Shown: positions 26,026 through 33,202 of the stretch, one piece after another
Layout of the letters: each line of letters starts with the position of its first letter
Position numbering within the stretch: the first letter of the stretch is position 1
NCBI GenBank assembly: GCA_012517405.1
Contig: JAAYVB010000032.1
Span: forward strand, 1 to 39,865
DNA length: 39,865 nucleotides
Reading direction: 5' to 3'
Source: Propionibacterium sp.
GTDB lineage: Bacteria; Actinomycetota; Actinomycetes; Propionibacteriales; Propionibacteriaceae
Made by a program: the position numbers and the translations under genes
Notes under the pieces: generated by a model
The model's database searches: none
Told to the model about the DNA's origin: nothing
What the model saw: the letters and a program-made list of their open reading frames with translations, nothing else

Positions 26026-26862
26026 TTACAGACGTGAGGATTGGGAGCCGAGTTGCCAGATCCGATGGGGAATCAACTGATCGATCGTCTCCACGAGATA
26101 GTCCGGCCTTTGATCGGGAGCAGCCTCCGCGACATCCTCGCGGGTGCTGTCGCCAGTGAGGACCAATGCCGAGGCCATGCCGGCAGCCCGGCCCATCGCG
26201 ATGTCGGTGCCGAGCCGATCGCCGACCATGAGGACGTCCCTGGGGTCGACGTCCAGCCCGGCGATCGCCTCGTCGATCATGATGGCTCCTGGCTTGCCCA
26301 GATTGATCGAGCACTGCACGCCGGTGCAGGCCTCGATCGCAGCGGTGATCGCCGCGCAATCCGGTTCGCCGCGTCCGCCCGGGAAGGGGCAGTAGCGGTC
26401 CGGATTGGTCTGCACCAGGAATGCCCGCTTGTAGAACCAGAGGGCGTCGAACGCGATCTGGAGTTTGCGGTAGTCGAACGTCCGGTCGTAGGACGCCACC
26501 ACGATGTCGATCTGTTCGGGATCGTCGCTGAGCCGGATGCCGGCCTTCGTCATGGCTCGGATGAGTGGCTGCTCGGCGATCGGGAACACCACGGCATGAG
26601 GATGGTGTGCCAGCAGCCAGCGAACCGTGGTGACCACGGTGTTGGCGATGTCGTCCACAGGGGTGGGCAAGCCGAGCCGGCTGAGTTTCGCGGCGTACAG
26701 TTCCGGGTCCTTGGTGGGATTGTTCGACAAGAACCGCACTGGGATGTCCCGTTCGCGCAAAACCCGTAACCCCTCGTGGACGCCGGGCAGGACGTCATCG
26801 CCCAGGTAGATGGTGCCATCCATGTCGAACACGTAGGCGCTGTAGAGGCGTTCGGGACGCAT
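26026..26862 (-). CDS. HAD-IIA sugar/polyol phosphatase, AraL/NagD-like
   Basis: 278 residues of the HAD class IIA (NagD-type cap) family. The nucleophile motif is VFDMDGTIYLGD (Asp13/Asp15), motif II is FLSNNPTKDPELYAAKLSRLG, motif III Lys in NLGKPGAI, and the acidic motif is MVGDRLGTDIAMG. Such enzymes dephosphorylate small sugar or glycerol phosphates; Bacillus subtilis AraL belongs here and is encoded next to AraM, exactly as this gene follows an AraM homologue. ATG 26862 is chosen because GAGGAG lies six bases upstream; an in-frame extension to 26967 would read through an 18-bp tandem repeat. It is the last gene of the polyol PTS operon. Confidence 0.85.
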   Translation of the reverse strand: MRPERLYSAYVFDMDGTIYLGDDVLPGVHEGLRVLRERDIPVRFLSNNPTKDPELYAAKLSRLGLPTPVDDIANTVVTTVRWLLAHHPHAVVFPIAEQPLIRAMTKAGIRLSDDPEQIDIVVASYDRTFDYRKLQIAFDALWFYKRAFLVQTNPDRYCPFPGGRGEPDCAAITAAIEACTGVQCSINLGKPGAIMIDEAIAGLDVDPRDVLMVGDRLGTDIAMGRAAGMASALVLTGDSTREDVAEAAPDQRPDYLVETIDQLIPHRIWQLGSQSSRL

Positions 26863-26883
26863 CGTTTCTCCTCGCTCGTCGAT

Positions 26884-26953
26884 TGTCGCTGTCTGCTCAG
26901 GTGTCGCTGTCTGCTCAGCTGTCACGGTCTGCTCAGCTGTCACGGTCTGCTCA
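26884..26953 (-). repeat. Four 18-bp tandem repeats starting at the araM-like stop
   Basis: The unit TGAGCAGACCGTGACAGC, with variants, is repeated with period 18; TGA occurs at 26953, 26935, 26917 and 26899 (first base, minus strand). The first TGA is the stop codon of the AraM-like gene, and since 18 is a multiple of three the later ones are in-frame back-up stops. The array fills most of the gap before the HAD gene. Confidence 0.85.
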
Positions 26954-28297
26954 GGTCCACAGGCCACCGGGAGCGAACACCTCGTCGACCAGTTCTGCGA
27001 ACCATCCGATCTCGCGGCTCACATCGAGCACGGTGTAGCGCGAGCGGTAGTACATGGCGCGCGGAAAGGTGGCCTTCAGATCGGCGAGCGTCAGGCCGAT
27101 CTGCTCGGGATGAGTCGGGGTGCCCGCCGCAGCCAGCGAGCGCTGCAGAGTAGCTGCCGGCACCAGTTGGGCCTCCAGCCGGGGCCGCAGGGACGGCCAG
27201 TCGTCCACCAGCGTCTGGACGCGGACGCGTAGCCCGTCGGCGTCCACGTACTTCTCGCGGGTCTCCCGCACGCCCTTCTCGGCCAGCGCACCGGTGAGCT
27301 TCGAGCGGATGTCCGCCTCGAGTTCATCCCAGGTCGGCCAGGCGGCGACGACGGCGTCCACATCGATGGATGCCAGGTCGCGCTGCAAGAACCGCTCGTA
27401 GAAGGCAGTCATCGCCAAGGTGCCGATCGCGACCTTGAAACCGTGCGACAGCGGTGGGTCGAGCTCGGCGCCGAGATGATCGAGTTCCCACAGGTGGCTG
27501 AAATAGTGCTCGGCGCCGGAAGCCGGCCGCGTGCCCTTGTAGACCTGCATGGCCAAGCCGGACAGCAGCAGGCCCTTGACCAGGCCCTCATAGGCATCGG
27601 GGTCTCCGGCAGCCAGGGCCTCGGGCCGCGACAGCGCCTCGGAGACACCGCCCTGCACCAGGTTCCAGGCGAGCGGGTCGATGGGGTCGAGCCCGATCGC
27701 GTCCGACAGGATCCAGTCGGCGCCGGCGGGGATCTTGGCGGCGAGATCGCCGTAGCCGGATGCCACCATGGCCTTCGGCGCCGCAGCCGCGACGTCGAGG
27801 TCGAAGATCACGACGGCCGGGGCGGGGCACGGCATGGTGATCTTGATGCCGCCCTGACTCATCGGTGCACCGAAACCGGAGTATCCGTCCATGGATGCCG
27901 CTGTCCCGACGACCGCGTATGGCTGGCCGAGTTCCCCGGAGGCCAGTTTGACCAGATCGTTGAGCGTCCCGGAGCCGACCGCGACACCCAGTGCGTCCGT
28001 CTCGCGCAGGCGTTCGCGGACCTCTTCGGCGTGCTCGTAGGCGGCATACAGCGTCGGGGTGCCGGGGAAGATCAGCGGCTCGGCCTGCAGCAGACCCGCC
28101 TGCGCGATGGACTCTGCGACGGCCTTCCCGGCGGCCGTCCAGGTGCGCTCATCGGCCACGATGAGCAGCGGCCGCTCGGCCTGGACGAGTGACTGGGCGA
28201 GGATCTCACCGGAGCGCGGCAGGATGCCTCGTCCCACTTCGATGACTCGGGTGTCGCTCGCGTGTGTCAGGCCTTCGGCGATGGATTCCTTCTTCAT
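26951..28297 (-). CDS. AraM-like sn-glycerol-1-phosphate dehydrogenase family protein
   Basis: 448 residues of the iron-containing alcohol dehydrogenase superfamily, G1PDH/AraM branch, which reduces dihydroxyacetone phosphate to sn-glycerol-1-phosphate or the reverse with NAD(P)H. The dinucleotide loop GSGTLND is at residues 108-114, AASMDGYSGFGAP near 133-144. The metal ligands fit D184 (GYGDLAAK), H264 or H268 (GAEHYFSHLWE) and H285 (LSHGFKVAIG). Bacillus AraM is Ni2+-dependent. ATG 28297 has AAGGAG five bases upstream. It sits inside a glucitol-type PTS operon where sorbitol-6-phosphate dehydrogenase (an SDR) would be expected, so it probably oxidises the imported polyol phosphate; that is inference. 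Confidence 0.85.
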   Translation of the reverse strand: MKKESIAEGLTHASDTRVIEVGRGILPRSGEILAQSLVQAERPLLIVADERTWTAAGKAVAESIAQAGLLQAEPLIFPGTPTLYAAYEHAEEVRERLRETDALGVAVGSGTLNDLVKLASGELGQPYAVVGTAASMDGYSGFGAPMSQGGIKITMPCPAPAVVIFDLDVAAAAPKAMVASGYGDLAAKIPAGADWILSDAIGLDPIDPLAWNLVQGGVSEALSRPEALAAGDPDAYEGLVKGLLLSGLAMQVYKGTRPASGAEHYFSHLWELDHLGAELDPPLSHGFKVAIGTLAMTAFYERFLQRDLASIDVDAVVAAWPTWDELEADIRSKLTGALAEKGVRETREKYVDADGLRVRVQTLVDDWPSLRPRLEAQLVPAATLQRSLAAAGTPTHPEQIGLTLADLKATFPRAMYYRSRYTVLDVSREIGWFAELVDEVFAPGGLWT

Positions 28298-28348
28298 GGT
28301 TTCTCCTTCGATCGATGATCGGGGTGGTGGGGATGGGTCGTTCTGGGC

Positions 28349-28606
28349 TCATCGAGGTTCGGACAAGGCGTGAATCACGGCCTCCAGCGCCTCCTGCTCG
28401 TCGAGGCCATCCGCCCAGACGAGAACCTGATCTCCTTGCTCGAGCCCGAGCGCGAGCACGTTCACGACGTGCGCTACGCTCGCGCTGCGATCCGCGGAGC
28501 GCAGGAAGATGCTGCTGGAGTAGCGACCGGCGAGTTCGGCTAGGTTGTGGGCCACCAGGGCGTGCACGCCCTCGGGGTGGCCCACGACGACGTCTCGTCG
28601 GATCAC
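28349..28606 (-). CDS. Divergent HPr-family phosphocarrier of the polyol PTS operon
   Basis: 85 residues with the HPr length and fold pattern. His15 is present in HPEGVHALVAHNL, the active-site helix, but Arg17 and Pro18 of the classical HARPA motif are Leu and Val. The segment aligned with the regulatory Ser46 helix reads SVAHVVNVLALG, placing His at 46, so HPr-kinase-type regulation seems lost. It starts at GTG 28606, overlapping the srlB stop by four bases. A dedicated phosphate donor for this PTS, or a regulatory partner of the PRD protein, is plausible; a conventional general HPr is expected elsewhere in the genome. Confidence 0.8.
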   Translation of the reverse strand: MIRRDVVVGHPEGVHALVAHNLAELAGRYSSSIFLRSADRSASVAHVVNVLALGLEQGDQVLVWADGLDEQEALEAVIHALSEPR

Positions 28607-28971
28607 AACTGCTCGATCACGAACGTGCTGCCCACCTCGAGGCGTGGCACTTCCTCGCCCTCGACATGAATGGCCCCGTGCATATAGGCCGATTTCTGGC
28701 CGTCGACGATGACCGTGACGTGACCCAGGTTGTCCAGGTTCTGGCGGGCCACCGAGCCGACGGCGGTGATCGGGTACTGCTCGCCGTCCAGCACCAGCAC
28801 CTGACCCGCCTGAAGATCCGCGGTAGTGCGGGCCGATGCGTCGACGAGGAAGCAGAACTCACGCAGCGCGTCGGGAGCCTCCTCGCCGAAGGTGACGAGC
28901 ATGCCCTGGGCGATGAAGGAGCTGGCCTCGGGCCCGACCTCGGTAACGGTGGTGCGATAGATCTCGGTCAT
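28603..28971 (-). CDS. srlB: PTS glucitol/sorbitol-type IIA component
   Basis: 122 residues, the full length of the IIA-Gut family, which passes phosphate from HPr to IIB. It shows the family start MTEIYRTTVTEVG, FCFLVD, YPITAVGSVARQNLDNLGH with the conserved His84, and HVEGEEVP near the end. It is cytoplasmic. ATG 28971 follows AAAGGAAG about a dozen bases upstream. It overlaps the HPr-like gene. Confidence 0.93.
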   Translation of the reverse strand: MTEIYRTTVTEVGPEASSFIAQGMLVTFGEEAPDALREFCFLVDASARTTADLQAGQVLVLDGEQYPITAVGSVARQNLDNLGHVTVIVDGQKSAYMHGAIHVEGEEVPRLEVGSTFVIEQL

Positions 28972-28998
28972 GATGACTGACTTCCTTTCGTGTCGTGT

Positions 28999-30060
28999 CT
29001 AGGACGAGTAAAGGCCGATACTGGCAAGCCAGGCCACTGCAACACGCGGGACGCCGTTAAGGAATCGCGAGTAGAGCACAGACGGCACGCCCACCTCGAC
29101 GGTCTCCGGTCGGGCCTCCGCCAGACCCAGTCCGACAGGGATGAAGTCGGCGGCATTTTGGGTATTGATGGCGAACAGCGCCGGGAGCGCGAGGCTCGGC
29201 GGGATGTTGCCCTTGCCGATCTCGACACCGATGAGGGTCCCGATGATCTGGCCGATGACGGCGCCCGGCCCCAGCAGCGGCGACAGGAATGGCAGGGAGG
29301 CGATGAAGCCGAGAGCCATCAGTCCCCAGCCGGTGCCTGCCAGCGGGGTGAGCAGGCTGGAGAACCAGTTGCCGAAGCCCGAGGCGTTGATGATGCCGAT
29401 CAGCATCGCGACGAAGCCCATGAAGGGGATGACCGTGCCGAGCATGGTCTGCACGGCGTCGCGGGCGGCCTGGTAGAAGATCGACACGACCCGGCCTGCG
29501 CCCAGGCCGATCTTCTCGAGCAGGGACTTCTTCTTCTTCTCGGCAATGGTCTGCGAGATCTTCTTGTCGGTGCTCCAATCACCCTTGACGGTGAAGGCAG
29601 GTCCGCCGTCGGAACCGCCGGTGCCCTGGGCACCTTCGGAAGCGGTGGCGCTCGCGGCGCCGACGGAGACCAGGGCCTCCGCCTCATCGGCAAGACGCAC
29701 CTGCTCGGGACCGACCGCGGAGACGTAGAGCTCCTCGGTGATGAACTGGGCAAGAGGACCGGTCTTGCCGGTGGGCATCACGTTGACTGTGGAGATGCCC
29801 TTCTTCGGGTACAGGCCGCAGCGAAGCGTCCCGCCGCAGTCGATGACCGCGACGAAGATCTCGTCGTCGGGTACCGACGTCTTGAATCCGTTGACGGCTT
29901 CGGCGCCGGACAGTTCGCAGATCCGGTCGACGACCTCCGGCTTCATGCCGCCGCCGACGATGTAGACGACCTTGTTTCGCTGCTCGGTGGGAGTCAGTGT
30001 CAGGGGTCCTCCGAAGCCGCCGCCGCCGCGCTCAATGACAATGGTGTGGTAGTTGGACAT
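28999..30060 (-). CDS. srlE: PTS glucitol/sorbitol-type IIBC component
   Basis: 353 residues. The IIB domain (about 1-120) has the phosphorylated Cys75 in [16 protein letters not shown], after the family opening [15 protein letters not shown] Gly/Ala-rich linker leads to a membrane domain (about 175-350) with several hydrophobic helices, [14 protein letters not shown] and FINTQ-type [23 protein letters not shown] segments. IIBC phosphorylates the polyol during import. ATG 30060 lies eight bases after the srlA stop; the ribosome site overlaps the end of srlA. Confidence 0.95.
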   Translation of the reverse strand: MSNYHTIVIERGGGGFGGPLTLTPTEQRNKVVYIVGGGMKPEVVDRICELSGAEAVNGFKTSVPDDEIFVAVIDCGGTLRCGLYPKKGISTVNVMPTGKTGPLAQFITEELYVSAVGPEQVRLADEAEALVSVGAASATASEGAQGTGGSDGGPAFTVKGDWSTDKKISQTIAEKKKKSLLEKIGLGAGRVVSIFYQAARDAVQTMLGTVIPFMGFVAMLIGIINASGFGNWFSSLLTPLAGTGWGLMALGFIASLPFLSPLLGPGAVIGQIIGTLIGVEIGKGNIPPSLALPALFAINTQNAADFIPVGLGLAEARPETVEVGVPSVLYSRFLNGVPRVAVAWLASIGLYSS

Positions 30061-30068
30061 GTGGAGCG

Positions 30069-30620
30069 TCACCCTTCCATGTGGGGTTCGAGGCTGAGTT
30101 CGACACCCTGCTGCTTGCTGACGTAGGCGGTGGTGAAGTCGGTCACCCAGCCGGAGACGAAGTTCATGACGAGGCCGACCAGCAGATACCGGATGGCCAG
30201 TGGCCCGGTGCTCAGGCCGAGCGTCATGACGCCCTGGGCGATGCCGAGCCAGATGAACAATTCGGCCGGGTTGATGTGCGGGAAGACGCCGTTGCTGGTG
30301 TGGCAGAACTGCGCGGCGCTGGCGAAATAGCTGGGCTTGTAGCGCTCGGGCATGAACCGCCCCAGCGAGTGCACCATCGGGTTGGCCAGCATGAACGCTC
30401 CGATGAACGGAAGCAGCATGTAACGGCTCACCGGGTTGTGGGACGCCTTGCCGGCGAAGCGGTTGACCCGGTTCTCGCCGACCAGTTGAATCAGTGAGTT
30501 CATTGCGATCAACAGCATGAGGACGAGAGGCACGATGCTGCCCATCCAGCTGATGAAGACATCGGCTCCGGCCTGGAATAGGCCGACGAACCACTCGGCG
30601 GCGCGCACGAGTATATCCAT
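30069..30620 (-). CDS. srlA: PTS glucitol/sorbitol-type IIC2 component
   Basis: 183 residues, the expected size of the GutA/SrlA membrane subunit that forms the translocation path with SrlE. Family blocks are [40 protein letters not shown], and [19 protein letters not shown]. Of two ATGs six bases apart, 30620 is chosen because AAGGA then has six-base spacing; 30626 would touch it. The strong conservation of these blocks indicates a real Gut-family porter, though not necessarily for sorbitol. Confidence 0.95.
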   Translation of the reverse strand: MDILVRAAEWFVGLFQAGADVFISWMGSIVPLVLMLLIAMNSLIQLVGENRVNRFAGKASHNPVSRYMLLPFIGAFMLANPMVHSLGRFMPERYKPSYFASAAQFCHTSNGVFPHINPAELFIWLGIAQGVMTLGLSTGPLAIRYLLVGLVMNFVSGWVTDFTTAYVSKQQGVELSLEPHMEG

Positions 30621-30674
30621 GATCATTCCTTCGTAGATGTAGTGGGTGGTGGGGCTTATGGGGTTACGGACAGG

Positions 30675-31133
30675 TCAGGCCGTGGCCACCGGACGGCGCC
30701 GAACAAGTCGGCCGGCAGCGAGGCTGATCTGGGCGAGCGGGCCGGGCGGATCCAGCGGTTTCTTACCGGCCAGCACGGTGCGGTAGTTGTCGCGGGCATT
30801 GGCCACCGCCGCGCGCACCGGCCTATTGAAGCGCCGGTCGGTTTCGGGTGTGAGTTCGGCGAGTTCGCAGCCGTCGAAGGCATCGAAGACGCGGAACCGA
30901 GACAGCACGGTGACCCCCGAGAGCTTGTGGCCCTCGACGATGCGTCCGTCGTCGTCGAGCAGGAACAGCACCAGCGCACCCGCGGAGAGCAGGCCCTGCT
31001 TCTTGCCGAGCGCGACCCGGCCGCGACGGCGCAGGCTCGTGAACGTGGCGGCGAAGTTCTTCGACTGCCTCAGCGCCAAGAACGTCTGGGTGAGGTAGAC
31101 GACCGCGAACGCGATCAGGACGGTCCAGAACAC
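30675..31133 (-). CDS. gutM: GutM-family operon protein
   Basis: 152 residues of the GutM/SrlM (glucitol operon activator) family. It opens with a hydrophobic helix (FWTVLIAFAVVYLTQTFLAL) and then a soluble part with FAATFTSLRRRGRVALGKKQG and GRIVEGHKLSGVTVLSRFR. In Escherichia coli GutM raises transcription of the glucitol operon, but the membrane helix suggests membrane-linked sensing. It starts at GTG 31133; its GAGGAG site overlaps the stop of the regulator gene. Confidence 0.88.
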   Translation of the reverse strand: MFWTVLIAFAVVYLTQTFLALRQSKNFAATFTSLRRRGRVALGKKQGLLSAGALVLFLLDDDGRIVEGHKLSGVTVLSRFRVFDAFDGCELAELTPETDRRFNRPVRAAVANARDNYRTVLAGKKPLDPPGPLAQISLAAGRLVRRRPVATA

Positions 31134-31142
31134 TGCTTCTCC

Positions 31143-33041
31143 TCAGGTGGTCGGGTTGGACTGCAGGTTCTCCATGAAGTAGAAGAACTGCTCGTAACTG
31201 GTCAGGCGGGAGATCTTCGCCACCGCGGCGGCGTTCCCGCCGAGCCGGATGATCTCGTCGTAGACACGGATGAGAACGGTGTCGTCGTAGGCGACCTTCT
31301 GCGGGACGGCCATCAGGAACACCACGCGGATGCCGGCCTCGGAGTCGGCTCGCGGCACCACGCCGAGCGCGCACACCGGGGTGACCAGCGTGGGATCGGT
31401 GGCGTGGGGAAAGGCGAGCCGGTCGTCTAGTTGCATGGTGGCCCGCGCCTCGCGGGCGGCAATGGCCGCCTCGAACCCCTCGCCGACCAGGCCGGCCTTC
31501 CGCAGCGCGTCGATGAGCAGCTGGGTCGCCTCCGGGTAACCGGCGTCGGTGGGGAGGCGGACGAACCGGTTCTCGTCGATCAGGGACACCAGCAGGGAGC
31601 CTGCCGCTGCCGGGGCGAGCGGGCCGAGGGTGGGTATCCGCAGCGCGTTCAGCCGGCGAGTCACTGCCTGCCGGTCGAACAGCTCCGACAGCTCGAGTGT
31701 GGGACGGTTGGTCGATACCCGGGCGCCGGGGGTGGTGACGACCAGGTCGCTGGCATCCAGGTCACCGGGTGCGCAGTCGGGGACGATCGTGTAGCGCGTA
31801 CCGGCGGGGAGCAGCGTCGCAAGGTGGGACCGAACCAGGCGCGCGGTGGCCGGGCCGTGCCCCGAGACGATGGTCACCGACATCTCATGCTGTTGCCGCG
31901 CGGCATAGTCGACCAGGAAGACCTGGAAGTAGGTGGTGAGCAGCGACAACTCGCCCGCTTCGACGACCAGCCCGGTCTCCTGCTGGATCTCTTCGGCGGC
32001 GATCGTCGCCATCCGGTGAGCCAGTGGGTATTCCTCCTCCAGCCGCCCGGGCTGTGCGTCGGTGGCCAGATGCAGCGAGTAGCGCAGCCTGTTCACAAGG
32101 AACGTGACGTGCTGGGTGAACTCGCGGACGAGCTCGGCGGTCGCGAGTCGCACGTCCATCTCATTGGCCACCCGGTCGAGGATCCGTTCCACGAGGGCAC
32201 CGGCCAGCTCGGCCGAGCGCCAGGTGCCGCCGGGGCCCTCCGAGCCAGTCATCCGCATCCCAGCAGCGGGCAGCGCCAAGAACAGCACCTCCTCGTCGGG
32301 CAGCCGTTCATTCAGCAACGGCTCGACGGCCGCAGTCAAGGCCCGGGCCAGGTCGTGAGCGGGAGAATCTGCCAGATCGGCGTAGAAGGCCGGGAGAGTT
32401 CCGAGCGGCTGGTTGTTCAGGTAGCGATCAAGCACGACCGTCAGCCAATCCCGCATGACCTCGCGATTGGCTGCAGTCAGTCCGTGCTCCTCAAGCACCT
32501 GTTCGACAGCGCCTTGGAGCTCACCGCCCAGCGGATAGCCACGGTAGGCGGCTGCGTAGGCGTGGTCGAGGATTGCCAGCCGAATGCCCAGCTCAGGACC
32601 CGCGAGCGTCAGGCCCACGCGGGTTCTGCCCTCGATCCTCACGCCGTACGGTGCCAGCAGCATCCGGACCTGGGCGATGTCCGCGACCACGCTGGTGCGG
32701 CCGAGCCGCATGTCTAGCGCGAGGTCCTCGATGCGCACCGGCCTCAGGCTGTGCAGCAGCCGGGCGAGGATATAGGCCGCGCGCCATTGCGGGTCGTTGA
32801 ACGACTCCTGCACGATCGTTAGCCGGTCACGGACCCGGCGATACGCATCGGCGTCGACGATCAGCAGACGGTAGCGTCCATCGCTGAACCGGATCGAGGC
32901 GGCGGTGCCGAGGCTGTTGTTGAGTTGAGCGACATCGGTGCTGATGGTGCGGGCTGCGACGCCGCAACGCATCGCCAGAGCATCCTTGGCGACGGAATCC
33001 GCCGACTCCAGCTGCAGCAGAATGCTGACTGCTCGGTTCAT
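31143..33041 (-). CDS. PRD-domain transcriptional regulator (BglG/MtlR type)
   Basis: 632 residues: N-terminal HTH (about 1-60, VAARTISTDVAQLNN), an Mga-like helix (85-150), two PTS regulation domains (about 165-400), an EIIB-like domain (about 400-490) whose usual Cys is missing (SVTIVSGHGPATARL), and an EIIA-Mtl/Fru-like C-terminus with FPHATDP as the phosphorylatable His. Such proteins activate sugar-alcohol PTS operons according to PTS phosphorylation. ATG 33041 has AGGAG six bases upstream; longer in-frame starts lack a site. It is the first gene of the polyol PTS operon, 9 bp before gutM. Confidence 0.92.
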   Translation of the reverse strand: MNRAVSILLQLESADSVAKDALAMRCGVAARTISTDVAQLNNSLGTAASIRFSDGRYRLLIVDADAYRRVRDRLTIVQESFNDPQWRAAYILARLLHSLRPVRIEDLALDMRLGRTSVVADIAQVRMLLAPYGVRIEGRTRVGLTLAGPELGIRLAILDHAYAAAYRGYPLGGELQGAVEQVLEEHGLTAANREVMRDWLTVVLDRYLNNQPLGTLPAFYADLADSPAHDLARALTAAVEPLLNERLPDEEVLFLALPAAGMRMTGSEGPGGTWRSAELAGALVERILDRVANEMDVRLATAELVREFTQHVTFLVNRLRYSLHLATDAQPGRLEEEYPLAHRMATIAAEEIQQETGLVVEAGELSLLTTYFQVFLVDYAARQQHEMSVTIVSGHGPATARLVRSHLATLLPAGTRYTIVPDCAPGDLDASDLVVTTPGARVSTNRPTLELSELFDRQAVTRRLNALRIPTLGPLAPAAAGSLLVSLIDENRFVRLPTDAGYPEATQLLIDALRKAGLVGEGFEAAIAAREARATMQLDDRLAFPHATDPTLVTPVCALGVVPRADSEAGIRVVFLMAVPQKVAYDDTVLIRVYDEIIRLGGNAAAVAKISRLTSYEQFFYFMENLQSNPTT

Positions 33042-33110
33042 CGTCGCTCCTCTCCGCCTCGCCATCGTGGCCAAGATGAACGTAACGTGAACGGAGCACT
33101 GAAAGCAGCC

Positions 33111-33140
33111 CCCAATAGACCGGGGTCTACGTCAATTGGG
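33111..33140. promoter_or_regulatory. Nested inverted repeat upstream of the PTS operon
   Basis: TAGACC-GG-GGTCTA (33116-33129) is flanked by CCCAA and TTGGG (33111-33115, 33136-33140), giving a nested dyad 70 bp before the regulator start. It may be the operator of the PTS operon or a terminator after recN; no T-tract supports the latter. The rest of the 161-bp gap shows no clear promoter. Confidence 0.45.
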
Positions 33141-33202
33141 CGCGCGACACTGACCGAATCCCCATGCCATGGGGCTGACAAGCCGAAATGCGGGTCGGGA
33201 GG

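Noticed and set aside
26863..26967. N-terminal extension of the HAD phosphatase with a short repeated peptide
   Set aside because: The reading frame is open, but it runs through the 18-bp tandem repeat and overlaps the dehydrogenase gene. A good ribosome site fits the start at 26862.
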